DNA of 64,000 nucleotides from Sinohyriopsis cumingii (taxonomy: Eukaryota; Mollusca; Bivalvia; Unionida; Unionidae): positions 109,505,214-109,569,213 of the forward strand of contig CM068830.1 in assembly GCA_028554795.2 (NCBI GenBank). Direction: 5' to 3'. Shown here in pieces: positions 1 to 8,516 of the stretch; position 1 is the first letter of the stretch, and every line of letters begins with the position of its first letter. Made by a program: the position numbers and the translations under genes. The notes below the pieces were generated by a model that was given only the letters and a program-made list of their open reading frames with translations, had not been told where the DNA came from and ran no database searches.

Positions 1-4
1 ACTT

Positions 5-217
5 ATGGATACTTTACAAGAGAACATTTTGGGCTTGCCTGAGGAGTTGAGAGAAAGGATTTACCGAGAGCTGGTGAAAATACAAGTGAAACGTAAAGAA
101 CAATTGCATCCGTTACCTCACCAGATCTTTAACCACTGGTACCTGAATGGTATAAGAGGACTGATTCGTCAGAATTTTTTCAGTGGTCAGACCTTGTTGA
201 ACACTTTCAGTGTATGA
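5..217 (+). CDS. Small ORF of unknown function, possibly cut by the window edge
   Basis: Open frame of 70 codons starting four bases into the window, so the true start may lie upstream. The product is charged and mostly helical (LPEELRERIYRELVKIQVKR). I do not recognise it. Its stop codon overlaps the ATG of the next ORF as ATGA at 214-217, an arrangement seen in coupled translation, but also what a simple frameshift within one gene would leave. The density and base composition match the downstream element genes. Confidence 0.4.
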   Translation: MDTLQENILGLPEELRERIYRELVKIQVKRKEQLHPLPHQIFNHWYLNGIRGLIRQNFFSGQTLLNTFSV

Positions 218-507
218 ATGATGATGATGATGGACCAGACGTTCGTAATTTTGGTTACTTAGAGATTCACTTACTGCAACGTATTGAGGAAGACGAGTTA
301 AAGGATTACCAACATTTGTTACATGGAATCTGCTTAGAAAAAGACGAAACATCTAGACAAACTCTGACGTTTCAGTTACAGTATGTAACATTTAAATTCC
401 CTACTGGAGAACGAACGTGTTTGGTTAGAAATTACCTTTACTGCTTCCGAAACAAAGACACTATAAAATCAAGTTGCCATGCCACGGATTATGTCACATA
501 TCATTGA
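214..507 (+). CDS. Small ORF of unknown function
   Basis: Encodes 97 residues beginning with an Asp run (MNDDDDGPD). It starts inside the stop codon of the preceding ORF and overlaps the next ORF by 29 bases. No family is recognised. It could be an independent accessory protein or the continuation of the upstream frame after a one-base change. Confidence 0.4.
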   Translation: MNDDDDGPDVRNFGYLEIHLLQRIEEDELKDYQHLLHGICLEKDETSRQTLTFQLQYVTFKFPTGERTCLVRNYLYCFRNKDTIKSSCHATDYVTYH

Positions 508-703
508 ACAGATTCCGTGGAAGGAACTCAATGACCATATTCAAACCGTGGATCATTACCATCAATTATTACAAGAATTTTATCCATTTAATTTGGGACG
601 ACAAGTGGTGTGTGTCTTAGTGACTTGTTTTCTGGGATTTCGTTTACCAGCCGATTCCTTGTGGACTCTTTACGATCAGTACTTACCACCTCAATGGCCT
701 TAA
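479..703 (+). CDS. Small ORF of unknown function
   Basis: Encodes 74 residues with a hydrophobic central stretch (RQVVCVLVTCFLGFRL) that could be a membrane segment or a buried helix. It overlaps its neighbours by 29 and 10 bases. The tiling of short overlapping ORFs across 1-1201 suggests either several compact accessory genes or one longer gene broken by frameshifts. The sequence alone does not decide. Confidence 0.4.
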   Translation: MPRIMSHIIEQIPWKELNDHIQTVDHYHQLLQEFYPFNLGRQVVCVLVTCFLGFRLPADSLWTLYDQYLPPQWP

Positions 704-1017
704 ATGGTCACGAAAAACTCCTTTGGCTCAAAGCCTTGCGTTTTCATCTGGATACTTCTCGACCTCAACAGGAAAAAAAGATTCGTCAACTTTTAGCTAC
801 CCAAAACGTGTATGACGATGTGTGTGTAGCTTGTGACTTACATCCCCATTGGACAGATGTCCGTGCCTGGAAAAAATGGGGTTTTGAGGCTTGGACCCAA
901 GAAGTGGCACAATATGCACGAGAGTTGTTCAAGGAAAAAGGTTACTTTTCAACCCGTGTTAGTGACGGTGCCAGAAGAACCCGTCACCCAGGACAGGACT
1001 GTTGTGGACAGACCTGA
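694..1017 (+). CDS. Small ORF of unknown function, Trp-rich
   Basis: An ATG at 694 gives about 107 residues with several Trp and Cys residues (KLLWLKALRF, VYDDVCVACDLHPHW, VRAWKKWGFEAW). The last part of this frame is Arg-rich and looks less protein-like than the overlapping frame, which suggests that coding passes to the next frame near position 950. Unknown family. Confidence 0.4.
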   Translation: MALNGHEKLLWLKALRFHLDTSRPQQEKKIRQLLATQNVYDDVCVACDLHPHWTDVRAWKKWGFEAWTQEVAQYARELFKEKGYFSTRVSDGARRTRHPGQDCCGQT

Positions 1018-1201
1018 AAGACCCTTTCGGGAGGACACTTGTGTGACCTTACCCCCTACTATAGAACTGGTTAGAACATTACCCAAAACATGTTGTAAAG
1101 ACACTTGTGTTTATTCCACGTTCATAGTTATCATGTGCCTTTTATCCTTGTACTTAAGCCTTTGGCTTTTATGTATTTTTGTCTTTCGTATTCATGTTTG
1201 A
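914..1201 (+). CDS. Putative C-terminally anchored membrane protein
   Basis: From the ATG at 914 this frame encodes about 95 residues: a polar, Pro/Thr-rich, Cys-containing N-terminal part followed by a strongly hydrophobic C-terminal segment (FIVIMCLLSLYLSLWLLCIF) that would span a membrane, then a short basic tail. This fits a tail-anchored or type II small membrane protein. It may be a separate gene, or the C-terminal half of the gene whose start lies in the overlapping frame upstream. A polyadenylation signal (AATAAA, 1214-1219) follows directly. Confidence 0.45.
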   Translation: MHESCSRKKVTFQPVLVTVPEEPVTQDRTVVDRPERPFREDTCVTLPPTIELVRTLPKTCCKDTCVYSTFIVIMCLLSLYLSLWLLCIFVFRIHV

Positions 1202-1213
1202 AAAAAAACATTT

Positions 1214-1219
1214 AATAAA
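1214..1219 (+). terminator. AATAAA polyadenylation signal
   Basis: Canonical AATAAA 13 bases after the stop of the membrane-protein ORF and just before the TATA box of the next gene. It implies a transcript end between the accessory ORFs and the packaging ATPase gene. Confidence 0.55.
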
Positions 1220-1236
1220 CGTGTTCTGAAAAAAAG

Positions 1237-1244
1237 TATATAAA
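1237..1244 (+). promoter_or_regulatory. TATA box of the ATPase gene
   Basis: TATATAAA, 47 bases before the ATG at 1291. The same spacing recurs before the next three genes (TATA-like boxes near 2041, 3020 and 3465, each about 40-60 bases upstream of an ATG). This indicates that each gene in the left half of element 1 has its own core promoter. Confidence 0.65.
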
Positions 1245-1290
1245 CTCTTGTCTTGTTTGTTTTCGTGTCACAAGTGACATTTCTCACACC

Positions 1291-2033
1291 ATGGCTACCT
1301 CTACTGTCTCTGCTCCCTCTTCCTCTACTGTCAAAGTCATCGACGAACACTTAGATCGTGCCAGTTGGGAGGCTTTGTATCTTCGCCATCCCTTTAACAT
1401 GCTCATTGCCGGACCTAGCGGTTCAGGCAAAACCGAATTCGTCAAACGTTTGATCGAACATAAATATCATTTGATCGATCGGCCACCTCAACGGATCGTG
1501 TGGTGTTACAAAGAGTGGCAATCGGCGTACAACCTCTTGCGAGAAAGTCAAGGCGATTCCATCGTGTTTGTGGAAGGCATTCCTAAAGAAGACGACGGCA
1601 TCGTCTCTGACTCAAGTCAAACCGATTTGGTCATTTTCGACGACATGTTAGGAGAAGACGAAGAAGAAATTAAATTGTGGTTCACGCGCAAAGGGCATCA
1701 CCGTAATGCCAGTGTCGTTTACATCACCCAAAATTTGTTTCAACAAAGTAAAGTCCATCGCACCATCAGTCTCAATGCGCATTAGTGGTCTTGTTTAAAA
1801 GCCCTCGAGATAAATCGCAAGTGCAAGTCTTAGCCAAACAGTTAGGAACTCCTTGGCTGACTCAGGCGTACGACGATGCCACTCAAACTCCACACGCCTA
1901 TTTACTCGTCGATTTGAAACCTACGACTCCCGAGGATTTGCGATTTCGTACCCACTTGTTTCACCACTGGTGCCAAGACGGAGGGCCTGTCCTGTACACG
2001 TCTCCGTCCTCGACTTCATTTCACTCCACATAA
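1291..2033 (+). pseudogene. Packaging ATPase (A32/FtsK-HerA type), one frameshift
   Basis: Drives genome packaging into the capsid in Polintons, adintoviruses and large DNA viruses of the same lineage. The first frame (1291-1785) has a Walker A motif GPSGSGKT at about residues 41-48, a Walker B motif LVIFDDML near residue 112 and the family's sensor-like YITQNLF. It stops right after the conserved ISLNAH. The rest of the family signature (VLFKSPRDKSQ) continues from 1785 in another frame, reached by a one-base change at about 1783-1785. Combined length is about 245 codons, normal for the family. A TATA box lies 47 bases upstream. The break is a real mutation or an assembly error. Family assignment is secure. 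Confidence 0.9.
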
Positions 2034-2040
2034 AAAAATC

Positions 2041-2048
2041 TATAAAAA
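2041..2048 (+). promoter_or_regulatory. TATA box
   Basis: TATAAAAA immediately after the ATPase gene stop and about 40 bases upstream of the ATG at 2087. Confidence 0.6.
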
Positions 2049-2086
2049 CCTCAGACCCTTTTTCGTCTGTCTCACACAGTGTGAAC

Positions 2087-3024
2087 ATGACGTCCCTTCA
2101 GTCGCATCTTCCCGTCAAATTGATTCGTGCCTTGTATGGCATCAGTCTAGAAAAAGATCCACAAACACGAGCTCGTGTCTTAGAAGCTAGTCTCAAAGAA
2201 GTCTTACGATGGTTCACGGTGACGGCACGTCAAATACTCCAAGGAATCATTCAGATTCCTCATCAAACCCAACGCTTTTTCGATCGAAACAAAGTCGCTT
2301 TGGTCCAACTGGCCGATCCCCGCATCGACACTCAAACCAAAAAACAAATCATTTTGAAACCTGGAGGAAGCGGTACTCTAGGAGGGGTCATCATTAGCTC
2401 TCTCTTAAGATGGGATCCTAATGCCCCCAAAGTTATCCCCAAGACAAAAGTCCAACGAAGCCCCAAGAAGAAAAAGAAAAAGACCAGGTCCCCAAGAAGA
2501 ACTTCTCCAGTGGCAGGACCCTCCTCTGACCAGACACCACCCCGGAAAAAGAAAAGAAGCCCCCAGAAAAAGAAACAGAAAAAAAGTCCCCAGAAAAAAA
2601 AAAAACTAGTCGCAAGAGAGGCACTTTGGCTAGGACGCAACCTTACACTCGCAAACCACGATCTGCCACAGCGGTGACTGCGTCTCCGGCATCCTCACGT
2701 TTGTCCACTTCTCCGTTGATGACACCAGGAACTGAAGAGTACTTGGAGACGTTGATCACACCAAGAACTTCTCCGTTGATGACCCCCAAAAGAACTTCCC
2801 CAGTGGCAGGACCCTCCCATTTAGCGGCAGTGGCTGCTCCTCACAAAGTACCTTCTCCAAAAATCAAAGTCCATGAAAGATCGGGCATGTTACAAAGTTT
2901 ACTGGATTTGTCCAAGCAAGAACTGGCTCGATTTAGTCCGTTGCGTACCCCTGCACGACGTGTCATGACTGTCCTCAAACTGATACGACGTAAAGACAAT
3001 CAGTGGCGACGCGTTCCAGTATAA
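2087..3024 (+). CDS. Lys/Pro-rich core-like virion protein, frame change at A12
   Basis: The N-terminal part (about 110 residues) is folded-looking and ends in a Gly-rich hydrophobic patch (GGSGTLGGVIISSLL). A long Lys/Ser/Pro-rich tail follows, with repeated TSPVAGPS and TSPLMTP motifs, as in DNA-binding core proteins. The frame opened by the ATG at 2087 runs to 2677, but the Lys-rich coding character and the TSPVAGPS repeat continue in another frame from the run of twelve As at 2594-2605 to the stop at 3024. I infer one gene broken in the homopolymer. By position and composition it may play a role like adenovirus core proteins; this is inference, as no motif proves it. Confidence 0.6.
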
Positions 3025-3028
3025 AAAA
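3020..3028 (+). promoter_or_regulatory. TATA box overlapping an upstream stop codon
   Basis: TATAAAAAA. Its TAA is also the stop codon of the preceding gene (3022-3024). The next ATG is at 3083. Confidence 0.6.
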
Positions 3029-3082
3029 GGCCTGTGACCAAGTAGGGTATCAGTGTTTTTTGGTGCTCCTGAAGACTCAAAG

Positions 3083-3469
3083 ATGTCACCCTCCAGAAAA
3101 CCCCAAGGAAAGAAAAGGAAAGGACTGCCACCACGTTTAGCCAAACATGGGGACATGTTATCTGTCCTGTCCAAAGCTTCTCCACCCCTACGAAAAAAAC
3201 TCATTCAAACGGCCTCCAAAGAGGTCATCGATACCGTGTGCGAATGTTGTTTGAACGTTTTGAAAGGCACGATCCCTTTGTCCAAACACCAGAAACAATG
3301 CTTAGGCAAACATCGTCACGTTCTTCGGAAAATGGTTCAAAAGAAAATTCCCATTCGTCAAAAAAAGAAGATGTTAGTGCAACGTGGAGGCATTTTACCT
3401 CTCTTGTTAGGCCCCATACTGAAAGGAGTCTTGGGAACCATGTTGGGAGGACTGGTGGGAGCAAGATAA
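3083..3469 (+). CDS. Small basic protein with hydrophobic Gly-rich C-terminus (pX-like)
   Basis: 128 residues. A basic N-terminus, a central helical part (VIDTVCECCLNVLKGTIPL, then KHRHVLRKM) and a very hydrophobic C-terminus (GGILPLLLGPILKGVLGTML). This layout (helical part with CxxN and IPL, a KHxxxLR stretch, then QRGG followed by a hydrophobic tail) recurs in a small virion-protein family of animal Polintons and adintoviruses, sometimes compared with adenovirus pX or pVI. The hydrophobic tail suggests membrane interaction during entry. TATA boxes flank it on both sides. Role is inferred. Confidence 0.65.
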   Translation: MSPSRKPQGKKRKGLPPRLAKHGDMLSVLSKASPPLRKKLIQTASKEVIDTVCECCLNVLKGTIPLSKHQKQCLGKHRHVLRKMVQKKIPIRQKKKMLVQRGGILPLLLGPILKGVLGTMLGGLVGAR

Positions 3470-3472
3470 AAA
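3465..3472 (+). promoter_or_regulatory. TATA-like box overlapping a stop codon
   Basis: GATAAAAA. It shares its TAA with the stop codon of the upstream gene, as at 3020-3028, and lies about 50 bases before the ATG at 3519. Confidence 0.45.
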
Positions 3473-3518
3473 GGCCCTCGGAAGTCCCAAGATCTCAGAA
3501 TCGACCGCTGACAACCCC

Positions 3519-4238
3519 ATGGAAGGACGAAAACTAGCTTTAGTGCCTTACAAACAATGGATGGAATACCATCGGTGGCAAGAACAACGCACCCCGCATT
3601 TACCTCCCAATCCCAATTTGAGCGAGATGTCCCAGTTACAACACGAACTGCAGTCTTTGATGGATCGCCAAGATTTGTCCGAAACAGAAAAATCGCAAAA
3701 GTACGGTCAACTCTTGCAACGACTGCAACTCTTTCACCAGAAAGCTTTAGACGAAACAGCTTTACCCACTCTGAAAGATTTTAAGACCTTGATGAAAAGT
3801 CCAGCACCATCATCATTACCACCACCACCACCACCACCACCACTACTACCATCCCCAAGGGTCACCAGAGATGCTACCCCACGAAGACCTGAGGAAGAAG
3901 AGATGCGAGAAGTGTTTCAAACACCGTCAGCAGCTCCCATTTCGAGTAAGATTGCAGCATCCTTGTTGACCCCGTCCCCCACACCCCAACGAGAAGAAAT
4001 GAAAGCTTGGGTTAAAAAGATGATGTCCACGCCTCCTTCGACAGAAGTGAAAAAGAAAGAAGGGAAACCAGAAGTGAAAAAAGAAAAGAAAACCAAAGCC
4101 ATTCCATTGCCACCTCCACCACCACCACCACTACCTTCGACTTCTACTCCCGTAGCCCATCGGACACGTAAATCCATTTCCAAACCACCCTTTCGACCCA
4201 CCCAAAGTAGCATCACCGAAGAGTGGGTGACTTATTAA
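3519..4238 (+). CDS. Pro-rich structural-type protein of unknown function
   Basis: 239 residues. The N-terminus (ALVPYKQWMEY) and the helical SEMSQLQHELQSLM/EKSQKYGQLLQRLQ part resemble a protein repeatedly found beside the integrase in animal Polinton-like elements. The rest is low complexity with two polyproline runs and mixed-charge linkers. No enzymatic motif is seen. Likely virion-associated or assembly-related by its position among capsid genes; not proven. Confidence 0.6.
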   Translation: MEGRKLALVPYKQWMEYHRWQEQRTPHLPPNPNLSEMSQLQHELQSLMDRQDLSETEKSQKYGQLLQRLQLFHQKALDETALPTLKDFKTLMKSPAPSSLPPPPPPPPLLPSPRVTRDATPRRPEEEEMREVFQTPSAAPISSKIAASLLTPSPTPQREEMKAWVKKMMSTPPSTEVKKKEGKPEVKKEKKTKAIPLPPPPPPPLPSTSTPVAHRTRKSISKPPFRPTQSSITEEWVTY

Positions 4239-4267
4239 CACACCAACCAGCACAAAAAAAATAAAAA

Positions 4268-5377
4268 ATGGAAAAAGTCTTAGCCAGCATTTACTACGAT
4301 CCTTCGCATCCTGCAGGTTACGCAGGAGTTCAAAAATTGTATCATGCTGCCAAAACGCGACTGAAAAGTCTCCGTTTACCTCAAGTGCAACGATGGTTAC
4401 AAGAACAAGCTACCTACACTTTACACAAACCCATTCGACGCAAGTTTGCCAGAAGTCGCACCCGAGTGGAAGGCATCGATCATCAATGGCAAGCCGATTT
4501 AGCCGATGTCTCTCATTTGGCCAGCTACAATCGTGGCTACAAATATTTGTTTTGTGTCATCGACGTCTTTTCCATATTTGCCTGGGTCGTGCCCTTGACT
4601 TCCAAATCGAGCAGCGAGTTAGTGCGAGCCCTGCAACGGGTGTTGAAACAAAGCGGTCGTCGCCCTCTTCGATGGCAAACGGACAAAGGCACCGAATTTC
4701 TGAACCAAGCTTTCCAAAAAGAATTAAAGAAACGTGACATTCATTTTTTTACCACCGAGAATCCCGAAACCAAAGCCAGCATCGTGGAACGTTTTCAACG
4801 CACTTTGAAAGAACGCATGTGGAAATATTTTACGCATCACCACACTCTGAAGTACATCGACATCTTACCGCACCTGGTGCAAGCGTACAACCAATCTTAC
4901 CATCGAAGCATCGGACGTGCCCCGCAAGACGTGACTCCCGACAACGAAGTGTTGGTGTTCGAGCGTCTGTTTGGTACGTCCCCGACGAGGGCTGTCCCCA
5001 AGAAAAGTGGAGAGTTGACCGTAGGAGATTGGGTGCGCATTGGCAAAACCAAACGCACTTTCGACAAAGGTTACTTACCTAACTGGACGACCGAATTGTT
5101 TCGCGTCACTGGACGAGTGCATGGCCGTCATCCTGCCGTCTATAAATTGGAAGACATGAACGGAGAAGTGCTCAAAGGAACGTTTTATTTGCCCGAGTTA
5201 CAACGTGTCACCAAAAAAGAAGACGACGTGTACGACATCGAAAGCATTCTCGAACGCAGAACCCGTAAAGTGGGCAAACGACGTGTCAAAGAAGTGAAAG
5301 TACGTTGGAAAGGATATCCGCCCAGTTTCGATTCTTGGATCGACGCTTCGCAAGTCATCGACTATAAAAAGAAGTGA
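4268..5377 (+). CDS. Retrovirus-type integrase with C-terminal chromodomain
   Basis: 369 residues, intact. The rve core has catalytic residues D77 (in HQWQADL), D139 (in WQTDKGTEF) and E174 (in SIVERF). An SH3-like region follows (GDWVRIGKTKRTFDKGYLPNW). The C-terminal chromodomain lies at about residues 317-365, with VYDIESIL, VRWKGYPPSFDSW and the aromatic residues that bind methylated lysine. It inserts the linear element DNA into the host genome, and the chromodomain should steer insertion toward marked chromatin. The integrases of elements 2 and 3 lack this domain, so element 1 belongs to another lineage. Confidence 0.95.
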   Translation: MEKVLASIYYDPSHPAGYAGVQKLYHAAKTRLKSLRLPQVQRWLQEQATYTLHKPIRRKFARSRTRVEGIDHQWQADLADVSHLASYNRGYKYLFCVIDVFSIFAWVVPLTSKSSSELVRALQRVLKQSGRRPLRWQTDKGTEFLNQAFQKELKKRDIHFFTTENPETKASIVERFQRTLKERMWKYFTHHHTLKYIDILPHLVQAYNQSYHRSIGRAPQDVTPDNEVLVFERLFGTSPTRAVPKKSGELTVGDWVRIGKTKRTFDKGYLPNWTTELFRVTGRVHGRHPAVYKLEDMNGEVLKGTFYLPELQRVTKKEDDVYDIESILERRTRKVGKRRVKEVKVRWKGYPPSFDSWIDASQVIDYKKK

Positions 5378-5382
5378 CCATC

Positions 5383-5796
5383 ATGCCCTTTCACACAGCA
5401 GACGCAGCTACGTCGACCACTCCTCCTTCCCCTAGTTCTTCTGTACAAGATTTACAAAAACAACCCTTGTGGGTGTGGTGTGGAGAACGTGTGCCTAAAA
5501 CGCAAATCGTCTTTTTCTGCCAAATCTTCGTGGTGTATTGTGTCATCGGGGCAGCCATCGCCAATTTGAGTTTGCAACAAGGAGACAAACAATTGTGGAC
5601 CATTTTATTGAGCAGTTGTATCGGTTACCTGCTTCCCAATCCCTCCCTGAAATTCTCCTCGAACGGGAACCTTGTGTCCAGTACCAGTGTCAGTCACCAC
5701 TCCAACAACCACAACCAGAACCCCATTTTGGGCGGAGACACGCCTCTGACGTCCAGTAATAACCCCTCGGACAGCCACAGAACTCTGGAATTATGA
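5383..5796 (+). CDS. Small conserved membrane protein of Polinton-like elements
   Basis: About 137 residues from the ATG at 5383. There are two hydrophobic segments: IVFFCQIFVVYCVIGAAIA and the region ending in SSCIGYLLPNP. The motif NLS-x(7-10)-W-x(6-10)-GYLLPNPSLK is a recurrent signature of a short membrane protein near the penton gene of adintovirus-like elements. The C-terminus is a Ser/Asn/His-rich tail. The stop overlaps the next ATG as ATGA (5793-5796), suggesting coupled expression with the penton-like protein. Function unknown. Confidence 0.7.
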   Translation: MPFHTADAATSTTPPSPSSSVQDLQKQPLWVWCGERVPKTQIVFFCQIFVVYCVIGAAIANLSLQQGDKQLWTILLSSCIGYLLPNPSLKFSSNGNLVSSTSVSHHSNNHNQNPILGGDTPLTSSNNPSDSHRTLEL

Positions 5797-6746
5797 GTCA
5801 TCAAAACCAATTTTACTTAACCTTACCCAGTGACAGTTCCATGGAGGTGTTTCCCCACAACACGTTGTGCTGTTACACGGCCAAATTACCTCAGGCCATC
5901 CCCTTAGATCACGAAGCCCATTGGGAAGTGGCTTTGGTAGAAATGATTCACCCAACACAAATCAAAAACATCACTGAAACCCAAAACACTTTTGAGGTTG
6001 AAATTCTGGACCCAACATTGCAGCAAACCATGACGGCCACTCCTCAACATAAATCACTTCCCAAGGTCCCAATACTCAGCAGTGACACTTCTCCTCCTCT
6101 TTACGTTTATCACTTTAAAATTAACCCAGGCCATTATTTTAGTGGCCAACATCTGGTGGAGGCCATCGCTGACAAATTATATGCAGCCTTTGACAAAGTT
6201 CTGACCAAAGTAGGTAAACGTGTCACCATTGAGTACCACAAACTGTCTCACCGTCTACTCATCAGATTTGAAAGTGAGGAAAAAAGTATACGTATTAAAT
6301 GTTGCCCTGGATTGTATGACATTTTGGGTGGAGACCTCAATATGGTCACGGATAAGCAGACCAAAACGATTAAAATGGCATAGATTGACAACGCCGGGCA
6401 TTTTGCAAGGTATTTTCGTTACCCGGTAGAACTGAACCAAGGACTGAATTTGATCTTCGTGTACTCCGATGTGGTGGAGTACAACGTGGTGGGACACACC
6501 TCCGTACCGTTACTGCGTGTCATTCCTTTCAAAGTAAATTCTGCCACGGCCACTGACGAGGAAGGTGGAAACACTTACCACGTCCACCGCGAATTTGTAC
6601 ATCCTCGCTATTTGCCTGTCAGCAAGTCGTATTTGGACACGGTCAACATTGCTATAAAAGGAGATTTGGGATAAAATATTCCATTCACCAAAGGAAAAGT
6701 CACGGTGAAACTCCATTTTCGAAAACGGTTCTCTCACGACTCGTAA
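5793..6746 (+). pseudogene. Penton-like minor capsid protein, two in-frame stops
   Basis: Single-jelly-roll vertex protein. The N-terminus (FYLTLPSDSS, HWEVALVEM) and the later VEYNVVGHTSVPLLRV and GKVTVKLHF stretches match the penton family of adintoviruses and Polintons. The reading frame is the same throughout but is interrupted by TAG at 6381-6383 and TAA at 6672-6674. The second stop falls inside the conserved C-terminal motif, so both look like nonsense mutations and not gene ends. With the stops the locus spans about 317 codons, normal for the family. The product would sit at the fivefold vertices. Confidence 0.85.
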
Positions 6747-6753
6747 ATAAGTC

Positions 6754-7170
6754 ATGTACCCAGTGTACCGAGGGGTTGCACGACTGCGAGGACACGGTTT
6801 AGGAGACATGTTAAAATCAGCCTTTCGTTCGGTGGCCCCGGTCTCGAAACCGATGGTGACACGCGGATTGCACGCATTGAAAGATGCGGCACTGACGCAA
6901 GGCAAAGAATTTCTCCAAAATGTCATCATCGACAAACAAAACCCTAAAGAAGCCTTCATGAGGGCAGGCAAAAATGTCTTGCTGCAAACGGGCAAAGACA
7001 TTTTGGGCCGACGAGACACACCTATAAATGCCCTGCACGCTACCGAGTCAGGCATTCAGCAAGGACAAGGCAGAAAGAGACGACGCAGAAAACACCCTTT
7101 CACCAGACTTCAAGCGAGAAAGGCCAAGAAAAGAAGAACCGTTCGAGACTTAGACGTTTTCGATTATTGA
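6754..7170 (+). CDS. pVI-like minor capsid protein
   Basis: 138 residues. The N-terminal motif RGHGLGDMLKSAFRSVAP matches the Polinton/adenovirus pVI-like internal capsid proteins, which bind beneath the hexon shell and help breach membranes. A helical middle is followed by a strongly basic C-terminus (RKRRRRKHPF, RKAKKRR) suited to DNA contact or nuclear import. It lies between the penton and major capsid genes, the usual place for this family. Intact. Confidence 0.75.
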   Translation: MYPVYRGVARLRGHGLGDMLKSAFRSVAPVSKPMVTRGLHALKDAALTQGKEFLQNVIIDKQNPKEAFMRAGKNVLLQTGKDILGRRDTPINALHATESGIQQGQGRKRRRRKHPFTRLQARKAKKRRTVRDLDVFDY

Positions 7171-7185
7171 GAAAGAAACAAAAAA

Positions 7186-8511
7186 ATGATGCACCGAGAG
7201 TCTTGCGCTTGTTCCAAGTCGGAACTGGATCTGTTTGCTATGCCACCCACCATGATGACGATGCAAGAATCCCAATGGGTGGAATTTCATCCCGTCTCCT
7301 CTTTGACGGAATCAGCTCCCATCGAGTTCGAAATCAAAGGACAGCCCGAAGATTACATCGATCTGAATAGCAGTTACCTGTATTTGAAAGTGAAAGTGAT
7401 CAAAACGGACAACACCAATCCTGGAGCCAATGATAGGGTAGCGCCCGTCAACAATTTCATGCATTCCTTGTTCAGCGAAGTGGACTTGTACTTGAATAAC
7501 AAACTGGTCAGCAGCAGCATTGATACTTACCCATATCGTGCCTACTTGGAAAATCTCTTGACGTACGGAAAAGAAGCCAAGAATACTCATCTGGATGCTT
7601 GCGTGGTATGGAAACCTGACACGGCCGGTGCAACCACGTTTAACGACACAGCCCTGACAGTAGATGACGATCCTCACAATGTGGGGTTTAACACACGTAG
7701 AACTAAAATTCTTTTAGGGCGAAGTTTAGAACTGATGGATCGTTTGCATTTGGACATGTGGTTACAAGAAAAGTATTTGCTGAACGGAGTGGATATCCGC
7801 CTGAGACTGAATCGTAGCACTGCTGCTTTCCATTTGATGTCTCATGATGCCACTTACAAAACCATCATTCAAGAAGCCCGACTTTACGTGCGTCGTGTGG
7901 AAGTGTTACCTAAAGTAGGAAACGACGTCAGTCAGACGTTGAGCAGAACGACCGCCAAGTATCCGATTCGACGCGTGGAAGTGAAAACCTTCACCATTCC
8001 CACTGGACAGCGATCCATGATCGAAGATCATCTGTTCCAAGGACAGTTACCCAAACGTTTGATCGTTGGTATCGTCAGGAATTCATCTTTCAATGGAGTC
8101 CACAACGAAAATCCTTTTGAGTTTCAACACTTTGGCGTGTCCAAGATCGAAGTCAGTCGCGATGGCAAGACCTTGTGTACCCGACCTTTCGAACCTACCT
8201 TTGCCCAGAACAATTACTTGAGGTCGTACTTGTCCCTGTACGAAGCCACGGGACAGTTAGGAACCAACACCAGTCACGGTATTACGTACGAGGATTATGC
8301 AGGAGGCTATGCTTTGTGGGGTTTTGATTTCACTCCAGACCAAGGCAGCGACGAGGGACATTTCCACCCTATAAAATCTGGCCAGATTCGTGTGGAACTT
8401 CAGTTTGCAATCCAAGACCCTGTTAATCCAACGTTGAACGTCATCCTGTATGCAGAATTCGATAACACCATAGAAATCAACAGTTTGGGAGAAGTCATTC
8501 TAGATTACTAG
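7186..8511 (+). CDS. Major capsid protein, double jelly-roll (hexon-like)
   Basis: 441 residues, intact. Shows the conserved N-terminal jelly-roll features of Polinton/adintovirus capsid proteins: YIDLNSSYLYLKVKV, the VNNFMHSLFSEVDLYLNN signature, YPYRAYLENLLTYG, then the second jelly roll with VEVKTFTIPTGQ and a C-terminal VELQFAIQDP...NVILYAEF strand pair. It would form the trimeric capsomers. Met codons near residue 19 could also serve as start. Its sequence is far from the capsid protein of element 3, confirming a different lineage. Confidence 0.9.
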   Translation: MMHRESCACSKSELDLFAMPPTMMTMQESQWVEFHPVSSLTESAPIEFEIKGQPEDYIDLNSSYLYLKVKVIKTDNTNPGANDRVAPVNNFMHSLFSEVDLYLNNKLVSSSIDTYPYRAYLENLLTYGKEAKNTHLDACVVWKPDTAGATTFNDTALTVDDDPHNVGFNTRRTKILLGRSLELMDRLHLDMWLQEKYLLNGVDIRLRLNRSTAAFHLMSHDATYKTIIQEARLYVRRVEVLPKVGNDVSQTLSRTTAKYPIRRVEVKTFTIPTGQRSMIEDHLFQGQLPKRLIVGIVRNSSFNGVHNENPFEFQHFGVSKIEVSRDGKTLCTRPFEPTFAQNNYLRSYLSLYEATGQLGTNTSHGITYEDYAGGYALWGFDFTPDQGSDEGHFHPIKSGQIRVELQFAIQDPVNPTLNVILYAEFDNTIEINSLGEVILDY

Positions 8512-8516
8512 AAACC

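Noticed and set aside
2332-2640. Minus-strand ORFs of poly-Phe character opposite the Lys-rich gene
   Set aside because: They are the complement of the Lys codon runs; composition is not protein-like.
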